Numbered from the stretch's first letter, positions 31,195 through 41,699 are shown. The stretch: 64,000 nucleotides of DNA from Lytechinus pictus (GCF_037042905.1 NC_087249.1:13641201-13705200); one strand, 5' to 3'. Numbers and translations are program-made. Notes: generated from the letters alone by a model not told the origin.

Positions 31195-32384
31195 TTCTTG
31201 CTCGAACCTTTTCTACGCCTTTTCCTGGTTTTTCTTCGACCTTTCTCCCGCCGACTACCTCTCGAATCACGTGATTGCTCGGATTCTGATTCAAACGACT
31301 CGCTATCATCGGATGAATGATCAACTGGATCTGACGACTTCTCTTCTCGCGCCCACATATCTCGGATACTCTGCTGCTTTTTTTCTAAGCCTCTGTTCTT
31401 CTCTTTCGGCCTGACGTCTTGTGCTCTCTCTACCGTAGAACCCTCTGTTGTCATTTGATCATCTCGCTTTCTTTCAGAAGTAGAAACGGAGGATGCCGCC
31501 AGTTGCTGGTCACACTCGAACGCGCGATGTCCGGGATTCTTGCATTGTCTGCAGACAAAAGGCTTAGAACAGGTAGATGAGTGGTGCCCCGTCGCTAAGC
31601 ACCGTGAACACGTTGCTACCGACGCTTCCGTTATCTGACCTTCGTGAAAGATTCGTGCCTTGAAAGTAGCTATGCTGACATGACGGGCAAGCGGCTGACG
31701 TGGCTGGTCGATGAAAACAACCCTGTCCCCATTAAGACATGTAGTAAGTTGACCTCCTACTCTCAAACGTTGTCTAACGACTTTCCCCTTCACAACAAGT
31801 TTCCATCCTTCTAATTCAGCTACGATGAGATCATCAGAGACTGATAGTGGAACATCTTTGATAGTGAGCCTCACAGAATTTTCAGATTCGTATGAAATAA
31901 ATGGGTTTCTGTCATAAACACTCACCATTTGTCCTCTAAGTAGAATTCCACTGCTAATGAGAGCGATCCTTGCCTCTTTACTATCTATGTAGATCCTCCA
32001 CAAACCTCTAACCTTCTGCACTCCAGTTAAGCGTTGGTGATCAACCACTTTGGCCAAGGCTAGGTACAACTCTTCACCGGTTGCCATGTTATTTTGAACA
32101 TTAGGTATGTCCCGTTGCCTGATGTAAACTGGTTTCTCTCCCTCCCTTTGAACGGGGGTACTGGGTGTGGCTCTACCAGCGTACGTTGTTGTGGTACTAG
32201 CGCCTGCTTGATCTGAATGCACATATTGATTTCTCTCATTTTTCTCACCTTTCTCTGCATTTCCTTGAAATTCTCTTCCTAAGTCTCTTCCACTAGCCAT
32301 CTTAATCACTATGGTTTGTTGCAAAATCGAAAAAATATTGTCCTTTCCGTGAAAAAACGATATTTCTGGACACCTTTCTAACAA
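31191..32384 (-). CDS. LINE ORF1: nucleic-acid-binding protein with two CCHC zinc knuckles
   Basis: 397 codons from the first ATG; Met29 (ATG at 32300-32298, MASGRDLG) is a plausible alternative start. Residues about 120-240 resemble the RRM-like fold of LINE ORF1 proteins (GLWRIYIDSKEARI, ILLRGQMVSVYDRNPF). Two perfect CCHC knuckles follow: C259-x2-C262-x4-H267-x4-C272 and C278-x2-C281-x4-H286-x4-C291. The last 90 residues are charged, Ser/Glu-rich, then strongly basic (RRKTRKRRRKGSSKK). Such proteins coat the element's RNA in the retrotransposition particle. CCHC-type ORF1 is usual in the Tx1 branch, whereas mammalian L1 ORF1 lacks knuckles. Confidence 0.92.
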   Translation of the reverse strand: MLERCPEISFFHGKDNIFSILQQTIVIKMASGRDLGREFQGNAEKGEKNERNQYVHSDQAGASTTTTYAGRATPSTPVQREGEKPVYIRQRDIPNVQNNMATGEELYLALAKVVDHQRLTGVQKVRGLWRIYIDSKEARIALISSGILLRGQMVSVYDRNPFISYESENSVRLTIKDVPLSVSDDLIVAELEGWKLVVKGKVVRQRLRVGGQLTTCLNGDRVVFIDQPRQPLARHVSIATFKARIFHEGQITEASVATCSRCLATGHHSSTCSKPFVCRQCKNPGHRAFECDQQLAASSVSTSERKRDDQMTTEGSTVERAQDVRPKEKNRGLEKKQQSIRDMWAREEKSSDPVDHSSDDSESFESESEQSRDSRGSRREKGRRKTRKRRRKGSSKK

Positions 32385-32431
32385 CCGTGGTTGTCTTGAA
32401 AAACGCCCTCTTATGATTGTAGCTCAGAATT

Positions 32432-33207
32432 GACTTGAAAAATTATGACCAATTTGATTGACCTCAATTATTTGAAGTAGCAACATCAATTATTTAACGT
32501 AAGCACGCTCAATCGATGCAGGGTAATTCTTATTAAGGTCATGTTACTATTCGAATTGGAACATGTCATTATGTAGGTCATGCAATTACCAGCTCAAGTA
32601 AAAAATTACAATTGTAATATCCCACAAAAGGAATTAGCTGTACATGACATAATTCTGGTTTAGAAGGGCTTATGCTTCCATAAGTAAATAACTTTAATTC
32701 TTAAGGATTATCCAAAAATACAAATACATAAAATAAACCAATATGAAGAGCATCATATCCAAAGTAATCACTAGTTCACCCAATTTTACAGTATAAAAAT
32801 AAAAAGTTGAATTTTTAATGTACTTTTACACACATTATACATGTACAATGTATGTCACTTGACCCTGATAAAGTTATTCTATTCTGGCAGACAATAGAAT
32901 TGACAAGCAGTGAGTCCTACATGTACATGTAGCTGCATGGTTTGCATACTTCAATATATGTATACTTCAATGTATGAATTTCAATCATGGCCATCTGCTG
33001 TTTATACACTTAATGGAGGGATCTTGTCATAATGTCATGTCAATTAAAAACTGAATAAAATCCCAATTATCCTGAATAGACTAGCCCCCTAGCAATGGAC
33101 ATTATGATCGATGCAAATTGTGTTTTCAACCAAATATCATAAATGTATGATTGTTTTTAGTTTTGCTGGTCTAAATTTATTTACTTAAATGCTTTTTATG
33201 ATCGCAG
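32432..33207. other. no recognisable feature
   Basis: AT-rich sequence to the right of the LINE. Repeated 'acatgtac' stretches occur near 32838-32935. Nothing else could be supported. Confidence 0.35.
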
Positions 33208-33261
33208 AAGAGTCCCCAACAAATTTCATTGAAAAGACGAAAGATAAAAAAAGAGAAATAC
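33208..33261 (+). CDS. candidate exon 5 of the secreted protein
   Basis: The acceptor 'atgatcgcag|aa' follows a T-rich tract and the donor is 'gaaatac|gtaaga'. The exon is 54 nt, phase 1 at both ends, with coding for EESPTNFIEKTKDKKREI after completion of the first codon. It is charged and Lys-rich. The phase, a length divisible by three and the good donor fit the pattern of exons 2-4, but it lies 18.5 kb downstream of exon 4, with a LINE and an opposite-strand exon in between. Membership in the same gene is inferred. Confidence 0.4.
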
Positions 33262-34169
33262 GTAAGAAATTTCAAAAAACAATATAATACATAGAAAATT
33301 ATTTGATATCGCAATTTTGTTCATGTACATTTGCTAAAAACACCACAAAGAGTTATTCTTACAAAAATTTGAACATTTGAAGCCTTATTTAGGGAGTAAG
33401 AGGAAAAAGTAATTACGCATAACTTAGCATTATCACTTAATAGCAATTTGCGTAAAATAACTTACAATTTAATTCTGTAAATTATGTCCCAGACAACCTG
33501 TGTGCCAATCTTCGGCGTGATCGTGTGGTCGAGATCTCAAGGAGGGGGGGGGCGGGGCTCCCCCTGGCGATATGAACTCCCAAAATTACCCCGGCCTAGA
33601 TAACGTTAAACCTTAATCGGCTTTTTGGCTACTCTTGAGTAGTCACCATTCAGTGGACAGCTTGTTTTGGCAGCCTCAAGTAGTTTTTATCCACGTCTGT
33701 ATAGCACGAGGCAGCTTAATCTATAGAAAAAAAACACACACGTACCATTACGATAACATGAACAACATTAAATTAAAAGAAATCAGGTGTTTTGCCACCA
33801 TCTAGGTCTCTTTGTACAAGTACATACCTGTCGGACCATGAGGTCCTTGCGGCTATCTTTCTTAGCATATTTTTGCTTATAAAGCAAAGTAAGTCGAATA
33901 TTCAAGAATGGCAAACCATTTGTAATGCAAAGAAATTGTTATAAGCACATATTGAAACTTTTGAATAAAAAAAAAGAAGAATGAATTTACCTCTCCTGAC
34001 AAGGTTTTTCAACTACACTGTATGCCACTGCATGAATACAATCTGCTTAATTTTGCAATTATCATATCTACTGATATGAATGCCTAAATAATCACCTATT
34101 ATGAACTCCAACCGTGTCTTGTACATGAACATGGGCTTTTCTGTGTACACCTGTTAGTATCTTTCCCAG
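33262..34169. other. intronic sequence with a G-rich block
   Basis: Mostly AT-rich DNA. A G/C-rich block at about 33490-33720 has a run 'gggggggggcggggctcccc' and looks like part of a dispersed repeat, but I have no second copy in the window to confirm it. Confidence 0.35.
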
Positions 34170-34222
34170 ATAATGCTGGACCTGCTGCTCGATCATCCAG
34201 AGATCCCTCTTTGAATCTTTAA
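34170..34222 (+). CDS. candidate terminal exon of the secreted protein
   Basis: The acceptor 'tctttcccag|at' enters in phase 1 and reads NAGPAARSSRDPSLNL after the split codon, then TAA at 34220-34222. If it follows exon 4 directly the split codon is Asp, as for the other cassettes; after exon 5 it is His. An AATAAA signal follows 8 nt after the stop. The exon would complete the 148-residue model. Confidence 0.4.
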
Positions 34223-34230
34223 TTAAATGA

Positions 34231-34236
34231 AATAAA
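34231..34236 (+). terminator. polyadenylation signal AATAAA
   Basis: An exact AATAAA lies just after the stop of the candidate terminal exon. It is positioned for 3' processing around 34250. In AT-rich DNA such hexamers are frequent, so the support is modest. Confidence 0.35.
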
Positions 34237-35114
34237 TTTGAGTGACATTGTAAAATTCTATTTGCAGATTAATGAAAATACATGATAGTAAAACTTCTTC
34301 AGTTCCATATGTCAGTGGTACAATTCAGGTGCAAAGAGTCATATTTTTAAATAATATTAAACATAAAATGAATGAAAACATTAAAAGTAGAGGAGCGTTT
34401 TCAGTCTGTTATTGTCACCAAAGTCTTTATGATAAAAAGATTGGACACTTTGCAGACTTAGCGTAACGCTTTGCATCAATTTACATGCAAAATAGTCTTT
34501 GTGCCTAGTCTTTTCTATGTAGTGTCTTTAATATGAAGATAAATTATGCGCCCTTTAGCTAATTAGGCAAATAAAATTCAGAAATTAAAAGAAGGATCCA
34601 TATTTTATCAACGAGAAGAGAAATCAGCGCTTAAATGACGCTATTTAAGGGATATTGATGATATTTAGGGGGAATTAACTTCACAACTTTTCATAAGTTT
34701 CGTCATGTTCATAGAAGGCCGGACTTGATTTTATAAAACCTCTTTTAAATTTGCGGAATTGCAATGCAATTGTTGCGATTGTACACGGCGGCACGTAATA
34801 GTCTTGAGGACTCCGTAAGCATATTTTTTATGATTTTGATATTTTCATTTACTCACGGAGTCTTGACAGGGCAGCCTATCTGAGTGTAGAGACGATACTA
34901 GTCCAGAAGGGAATTCCCTTCATATTTAACATTAGAGCTAGTGGTCCATATATAGACCCCATCTTATTAAATTGCATAGCTTTATACTCCTAATGCGTGT
35001 AAAGGTATCATAGTCCCCCCCCCCCCCCAAAGAAATAAGAAAAATTAGCTTTTTCTCACCATACCGATGTCATGTATGATGTATCCATATTGTAAACACT
35101 GCGATACAATAGAC
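34237..35114. other. no recognisable feature
   Basis: Mixed sequence with a C run at about 35017-35028. No exon or repeat family was identified. Confidence 0.35.
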
Positions 35115-36523
35115 CTGATTTATGACGGAACTATAACAGAGTGATACCACAGAACGTCTGTCGTTATTCTTTATACCGTTATGTACAATCACACAGGTAC
35201 AACAGAGTACCATTAATGTACTGCAGGAATGTTTGAAACTTTCATGTACCACAGAAATATGACAGAACTATCACAGAGTGATACCACAGAACGCCTGTCG
35301 TCATTCTGTAGTACTGTCATGTACAACAGAAGTATCACACAGGTACAACAGAGTACCATTAAGGTACTGCAGGAAATGTTCATGTACCACAAAAGTATGA
35401 GAGAACTATCACAGAGTGATACCACAGAACGCCTGTCGTCATTCTTTGGTACCGTCATGTACAACAGAAGTATCACAAGGGTACAACAGAGTACCATTAA
35501 GGTACTGCAGGAAATTGTCAAATTGTCATGTACCACAGAAATATGACAGAACATCACAGTGATACCACAGAACGCCTGTCATCATTCTGTAGTACCGTCA
35601 TGTACAACAGAAGTATTACACAGGTACAACAGAGTACCATTAAGGTACTGCAGGAAATTTTCAAATTGTCATGTACCACAGAAATATGACAGAACAACAC
35701 AGTGATACCACAGAACGCCTGTCGTCATTCTTTGGTACCGTCATGTACAACAGAAGTATCACAAGGGTACAACATAGTACCATTAAGGTACTGCAGGAAA
35801 TTTTCAAATTGTCATGTACCACAGAAATATGACAGAACATCACAGTGATACCACAGAACGCCTGTCGTCATTCTGTAGTACCGTCATGTACAACAGAAGT
35901 ATCACACAGGTACAACAGAGTACCATTAAGGTACTGCAGGAAATTTTCATGTACCACAGAAGTATGAGAGAACTATCACAGAGTGATACCACAGAACGCC
36001 TGTCGTCATTCTTTGGTACCGTCATGTACAACAGAAGTATCACAAGGGTACAACAGAGTACCATTAAGGTACTGCAGGAAATTTTCAAATTTTCATGTAC
36101 CACAGAAGTATGAGAGAACTATCACAGAGTGATACCACAGAACGCCTGTCGTCATTATGTGGTACCGTCATGTACAACAGAAGTATCACACAGATACAAC
36201 AGAGTATACCATTAAGGTACTGCAGGAAATTTCCATGTACCACAGAAGTATGAGAGAACTATCACAGAGTGATACCACAGAACGCCTGTCGTCATTCTGT
36301 GGTACCGTCATGTACAACAGAAGTATCACAAGGGTACAACATAGTACCATTAAGGTACTGCAGGAAATTTCAAATTTTCATGTACCACAGAAGTATGACA
36401 GAACTATCACAGAGTGATACCACAGAACGCCTGTCGTCATTCTGTGGTACCGTCATGTACAACAGAAGTATCACACAGGTACAACAGAGTACCACTAAAG
36501 TACTGCAGGAATTTTTTGTAAGG
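35115..36523 (-). repeat. 140-bp satellite with dimeric higher order, ending in CCCTTACAAAAAATTCC
   Basis: About ten units of 137-146 bp; landmarks 'acgcctgtcgtcattct' recur near 35296, 35434, 35576, 35718, 35861, 36000, 36146, 36285 and 36431. Two unit types alternate ('cacacaggtac' versus 'cacaagggtac'). The right edge, read on the - strand, is CCCTTACAAAAAATTCCTGC, the same edge as the foldback array at 24909. The units share the 'taccacag', 'tatcacag' and 'tacaacag' vocabulary with that array. The edge interrupts an NADH dehydrogenase exon. ORFs on both strands here are artefacts. Confidence 0.88.
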
Positions 36524-36636
36524 GGTGTCTCAGTCAGGGCCTTGTAATCTCCTACATAGGCCAACATTCCAAAGCCTTCCACAGGTCCAGGGTGGGCCAA
36601 CATATTAGCTAGGTAACGACCTTGCTTTTCTGCCAC
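36524..36636 (-). pseudogene. alternative NADH dehydrogenase exon, cut by the satellite element
   Basis: After the acceptor 'ctatttccag|gtggca' at 36636 the frame reads VAEKQGRYLANMLAHPGPV, EGFGMLAYVGDYKALTET, and then enters the satellite at about 36523. AEKQGRYLAN and GMLAY(V/I)GDY(K/Q)ALT are hallmark C-terminal motifs of type II NADH dehydrogenases. The phase (0) matches the end of the exon at 37593. In the family the text continues with a linker and the 'WRSAYLTR' tail, which is found at 24.6 kb. Here no donor lies before the satellite, so the exon end has been replaced or displaced by the element. Whether the gene still makes a functional mRNA is doubtful. Confidence 0.82.
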
Positions 36637-37299
36637 CTGGAAATAGAATCAGGACCATGGTAAACTACTATAAGCTTCAATAGGCTCATGGGGATACAGT
36701 GTAGACAGGCAATCCTCCAGTCATGATCATGACTGTGGATTACACCAGATTTCAAGAATGCTCTTGGTATCATGATTGGGTTGACAGTAAGAATCTGACT
36801 GATAAACTGAGCTCCATTAATAATTATTACCATAAAAATGCCTCTGGAGAAATAACTATGCAACACTAAAACAATTGTTGAAACCATATTCTGCTGCTCT
36901 ATTATCATTGATACAAATCATGGTGCTGACATCACCAGCAAGATAATACACAATCAAAATTGCCGAAGATAATAAGTCTGTCTTTTCAAAGGCTTCAAGC
37001 AAAGATGGCTCATACATGTACATGAATATTCTGAAGTTATAGTATGCTTCATGGTCTGAAATTATTGTAGTTATTTGTTTGTCATTCAACCTATTTGAAA
37101 ATGAATAGACCAAACTTCATTTACACACATAATGTAATCAATGAAAACTCCTCCAAGCCTACATCTGCATATGAGCACATTAGGTATGGAGGGTCACATA
37201 TGATGTCACAATCTTTTATTGACAGAAACTATTTGCAACATGAACACATAATGTACAAGGTGCACGTTTTAAGGTGATATGAGCCATTATTGTTGGCAG
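36637..37299. other. intron between NADH dehydrogenase exons
   Basis: AT-rich sequence without a recognisable repeat or exon. It connects the exons at 36524-36636 and 37593-37746. Confidence 0.45.
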
Positions 37300-37545
37300 C
37301 ATACAAAGAGTTGCAATTGATCCAGTTAATAACAATTAAGAAAACCAGCAATGTCAACATCTAGACTGCATTTTTGTTCAAGATGTTTTCTAAGTATAGT
37401 CACTGTTGTCTTGACAATCCAGTGTGCTCCTCTTGGTTTACAAAGGACACTGTGCACCTTTCCTGTAGGAAATATCATGACAAAGATGGAATTCTATATA
37501 GTTGAGGTTGATCAGATCAATCGCAACTCTTTGTAAGACGGAGTC
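37300..37545. mobile_element. MITE with ACAAAGAGTTGCAATTGATC ends
   Basis: 'acaaagagttgcaattgatc' at about 37304 is the inverse of 'gatcaatcgcaactctttgt' at about 37515-37534. The family is the same as the copy at 49790-50072. It sits in the intron, 50 bp from an NADH dehydrogenase exon. Confidence 0.65.
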
Positions 37546-37592
37546 CAGGTATTTCCAACCAGGCTCTCAATATACATTTTGTATATACTCAC

Positions 37593-37746
37593 CTGGCCTG
37601 TGCATGGAAGAGGATTGCCTTCTATGTCAGCACAGTCTCCTAATGCATAGACACTGCTGTCATCTACTACTGCTATTCTTAACCTCTCATCCGTTACTAA
37701 CTGACCTTGTGCATTCTTAGGAAGATCAAGGGATTCTGTGAAGGGT
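37593..37746 (-). CDS. alternative (type II) NADH dehydrogenase exon
   Basis: The acceptor is 'ctcttcatag|accc' and the donor 'ggccag|gtgagt'. The exon is 154 nt, entering in phase 2 and leaving in phase 0, and encodes 51 residues: PFTESLDLPKNAQGQLVTDE, RLRIA, SSVYALGDCADIEGNPLPCTGQ. LDLPKN.xGxLVTD and YALGDCAD (the second FAD-contact motif) identify the NDH-2 family. These single-subunit inner-membrane flavoproteins pass electrons from NADH to ubiquinone without pumping protons; they occur in several invertebrates, plants and fungi and are missing from vertebrates. The N-terminal Rossmann domains must lie at higher coordinates but were not found between here and 55 kb. This exon itself is intact. 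Confidence 0.88.
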
Positions 37747-38109
37747 CTATGAAGAGAACACAAAAGGTTATTGCATGTACAAAAAAGATTATTATGTGTT
37801 GCATTCTCAACTGTTCAAAATTAAAAGAACGCAATTCAAATGTTGATCCTAGAATTTATCACAAACACCCACACAAAAAAATAACTGAAAGTGTCTAAAA
37901 TTGCAATACGGAATTAATAGTGATTCCTCTAAAACTTTTTTTATTGTTCTTGTTTTCTTCCAGTGACAATACATTCTAAAAGTCTCTGTTTGTAAAATAT
38001 CTTAGGTAACACTTTTTGGCTTTAGTCTTTTCTGAGTTCATATTCAATCACAATTTGAATCTGAAAAACATGCTCATAATGTTCCCTCACTTTGCCACTC
38101 TATTCTATT

Positions 38110-39460
38110 CTTACTTTCAATAGATTGGAAGGATGTTCTCACCACTAGTGATGTTAATAGAGCTTATGACAATTTCTGGACCAGATTCCACTTCTTTTTC
38201 AATAAACACTTTCCATATGAAAAATCAATCAATAAGAACAGAGGATATCACCCATGGATAACCAGGGACATTATACAGTCAATAAAGAGGAGAACTGTTC
38301 TTTATAAGCGAAGTATTAAGGATAAAATGGATGAAAATATAAATAAATACAAGAAATATAGGAACAACTTGACAACAATCATACGTTGTTCTCGCAAGTC
38401 ACATTATTCCTCACAGTTTGAACGAGCAAGGGGAAATATTTCCTCTACTTGGAAAACTGTGAAAGATATATTAGGTAAGCGAAATAATCCAAATACCCCA
38501 AACAAGTTTATTCATGATGGAAAGGAATTTACCTCAGCAGGTGCAATTGCAAATACATTTAACAACTATTTTGCAAATGTTGGTCCAAATCAAGCTAGAT
38601 ACACATGGTACCATTTTTAGGAAATACCTGCATAACTCGTCACAATCTTCCATCTTCTTTAAGCCACATCTGGTACACATCTGTAATCTATCTTTGTCAA
38701 CAGGAGTATTTCCCTCTAGTTTCAAACTTGCCAAAGTGGTTCCAATTCACAAAAAAGACAATACAGCGACCGTATCTAATTATAGACCAATCTTTATACT
38801 ACCCAGTTTATCCAAAGTTTTAGAGAGAATTGTCTATAACAGGCTTTGTAAATTTCTGGATGATAATAAGTATTTGAATTCTGAACCATATGGATTTAGA
38901 CGATCCAATTCCACTGACCTTGCACTATTGAAGTTTTATGATCGTGTTTCAACTGCCTTAGCAGCTCGCGAGCATGTTATTGGTGTTCTCATGGATCTCA
39001 GCAAAGCTTTTAATTGATACACTTGATCACTCGATTCTACTTTCTAAATTGAACCACTATGGAATACGAGGTGTCGCACAACAATGGTTTTCAAGTTATT
39101 TATCTCTCAGAAGATAATATACTCATTACAAGGGTACTGACTCAGATGTTTGTTCTTTACCATGTGGTGTCCAACAGGGGTCTATTCTAGGCCCACTACT
39201 ATTTCTCATTTACATTAATGATATTTGTGATGTTTCAGCTGCTTTGCATTACACTTTATTTGCAGATGATACTAATGTTTTCACTTCACATCGTGATGTA
39301 AATGTTCTAGAGCACAAAATGAATTCATAACTTCCGAAGCTGACATTATGGTTCAGGAGTAACCTATTATCCCTGAATTTAGGAAAAACAAAATTTGTTC
39401 ATTTTCAGGGGAGGAAATCTACTGGTAACAAACAAATAAGCATTAAAGAACGGGAGCATA
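38110..39460 (+). pseudogene. CR1/Jockey-like LINE fragment with reverse transcriptase
   Basis: An open stretch (38130-38590) gives the linker before the RT domain: YHPWITRDIIQSIKRR, IRCSRKSHYSSQFE, FNNYFANVGPN. After a deletion and frameshift near 38590 the RT follows: LAKVVPIHKKD, VSNYRPI, GFRRSNSTDLAL, VLMDLSKAFN. A stop or frameshift at about 39015 is followed in shifted frames by [20 protein letters not shown] and LFADDTNVF, the catalytic motif. The endonuclease and 3' end are missing, so it is truncated at both sides. Several frame breaks make it an old, dead copy, unlike the LINE at 27-32 kb. Confidence 0.85.
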
Positions 39461-40204
39461 TATTATTGTGTATGGAGTCTATTATAAGCTTGCTAAATTT
39501 TATGCAATAACGGTTGCAATCGGGACAAACAAGTCTTAGCCAAAGGCTAGACATATCCCTCCTATTATACGTCATATGCCCCTACCAAAATAAAGCTTTA
39601 CGCTGGAAACTGTTACCGTGAAAAGCCCTTTTTTTACTTTGGCTAAATCTCAAAAACTATACTGGCAATCAGCCCCAGACTCCTCGCATGCAGTAGGGGC
39701 TCTTCATCTGTAACCTCGAAAGAGCTCTATATAACGGCCCCTGCATGGACCCTTCCTGCACTAAGCTCTATACATTGAAGCACTGGCTTACATGATTGGG
39801 GAGGGGGGGGGGGATGGTTCCACAGCCAAACAAAAATGAAATAAAGGAGGCAATAAAACAAATGAAATAAATCAGTGGAAAACAATGATATTTTTTGCAG
39901 GAGTTTCTGCATTTTATTCATAAATCAATGATAAATTAACATGTTCACATAATACCAAACATATTACTGAATACAATTTAAATGTGGCAATAAAATATTG
40001 AAGAGATACATTGTGAATGATACAGAAAAGACCGATAATTAAATCATACATAAGCATGTGATATAGTGAGTTCGGTAAAATACAGGGGCCAGCTATTATA
40101 AGCACAGAGGTGCTTGAAGCAATAGCAGTCAGGATATATGATATGTTATTTGCTGAATAAAATGTAAAAATCGTCACATAATTAGAATTTCATTTCAAAG
40201 GCAT
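39461..40204. other. mixed sequence with a reversed LINE tail
   Basis: Near 39800 there is a G run. On the - strand, 40110-39895 ends 'gaataaaatgcagaaactcc', resembling the tail of the LINE at 8831-9222, so a 3' LINE fragment in opposite orientation is likely. Nothing else is recognised. Confidence 0.45.
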
Positions 40205-40930
40205 TTATTATCTGGCTCGCTTCGCTCGCTGGGGACTAACCTTTTACATTTTCCCCACATTTTCTATGTTGTGCAGCCTCAAAATATTTGGTTTATAACG
40301 CAACTGCGTTGAATTAATGAGTTGTGTAAAAGATTATATATATATATTTAATAGCACTGGTGTACAGATGGAAGGGTTTGGGCCATGGCCCCAACAACTT
40401 CTACATTAAGAACAAAAAAGAATAGGAGGAAAGAAAGAAAAGCAAAGGAAAAGTGCGAGATATGTTATTTTCTGAATATCATGTCAAAATCTATCTCAAG
40501 GTTAGATTCTCATGAAAATGTGATTTTTTTTTTCTACGCGCGCCATACTGTGCATCATGCTCAGTGTGCCGCATAGAGCTTCGTCCTATAATGCTCGCGC
40601 ACAATCATAAAATAATCCATTTCACAGTGGCGTACAGACCAAGAAAAATAAAAGAGAAAGGAGAGAAGGTGAATATGACACGATTTTCTGAATACTATGT
40701 CAGAATTATCATAATATAAGACCTTTGTAATAAAAATTTCGAAATTTTTGCTCGCTCGTTCGCATGTTTTTCTTATAAATTTTGCCCGATATACGCGGCC
40801 ATGTCTGGCCCCCTAATTTGGTTTGGCCTCATTACGCCACTGTCTGTTCATACGATGATATGACCGAGAAATTTTTGGTTCTTGCCCCTCCCCGGCCACT
40901 GACCCCTGTTACCCCCCCCCCCCCCTGATG
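40205..40930 (+). repeat. second copy of the 'ctcgcttcgctcgct' repeat
   Basis: It follows the block order of 15090-15850: 'ataacgcaactgcgttgaat', 'gggccatggcccca', 'gaaaagcaaaggaaaagtg', 'tgtcaaaatctatct'. It ends near a C run (40905-40924). No coding. Confidence 0.6.
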
Positions 40931-41329
40931 CTGAAGGTGCTGAAACAACAATATCAGGAAGATATTCCACGAAATAATCTACTATTCTGTTACAGTAAAA
41001 GAACTCAATCTTAAGCAGAGAAAATTTCTTATCCAACTTCATCCTGTGACCTCCTCTGCAACAAATTAAAATAATACTTGTTTTTTTTTACTATCTGTAT
41101 TCCAGACATCAATCATAACACCTCTCCTTCGCCTATGAGCAAGACTTGGTAGCTTGAGTTTTGTGAGGCGTTCCATACACCTGGAATTTTTTTCTTTGTA
41201 GCTCGTCTCTGCACACTCTCCAACTTTCTTTAATTGTTTACTTATATGTATATGGATGATACGTTCAATCGTTTTAATCTTATTTTTTTCTGTGATCATT
41301 TGTGATACTTATGGTAAAGGAAAACAATT

Positions 41330-41460
41330 GAAAAGGGAAAGAGGAAAAGAAAATGAAAGGAATAAGAAAAAAAGTAGTTTTTGTAGAAGAAGAAGAAAAA
41401 AAAAGAAGAAGAAGGAGGAGGAGGAGAAGTACCTTGTGTCTAAAGCTAAAAGAAGATGAT
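41330..41460 (+). repeat. purine-rich GAA/GGA microsatellite
   Basis: Runs of 'gaagaagaagaaaa' and 'aggaggaggaggag'. The Lys/Glu-rich ORF over it (41256-41459) is a by-product. Confidence 0.7.
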
Positions 41461-41699
41461 AATCATAAAAGGATTATTATTTTTTATTATTGTTATCTCA
41501 GATCATCTTAGTAATTAAGGATAATATTTGGTTGCCGAATGAAATGTAATGATTTTCGTTCAACTGTGAAAAAGACGTGTGAAAAAAATAAAAGTCTTGA
41601 CGTGTGAAATTGGTATGCAAATAATATTTTTCACGAATTAATGTGCACATTCAATTTATAATATAATAATTTTTTTAAACACAAGCTTGTATCAGCATC

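Larger units (their letters stand above)
27282..32417 (-). mobile_element. near full-length L1/Tx1-type LINE with 14-bp target-site duplication
   Basis: The element is on the - strand. Its 3' end shows a 16-17 nt A tail (T run at 27280-27296) preceded by an AATAAA signal (27328-27323). Direct repeats TGTAGCTCAGAATT lie at 27268-27281 and 32418-32431, a target-site duplication. Inside are ORF1 (zinc knuckles) and ORF2 (endonuclease plus RT), both open. The 5' UTR is about 35-120 nt, depending on the ORF1 start, and the 3' UTR about 50 nt, so little is missing. It lies between the NADH dehydrogenase exons at 36.5 and 24.6 kb, in the same orientation as that gene, thus within its presumed intron. 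Confidence 0.93.

Noticed and set aside
35115..36523. Regularly spaced repeats resembling a CRISPR array
   Set aside because: Units are contiguous with no unique spacers, and the DNA is clearly eukaryotic. It is a satellite.
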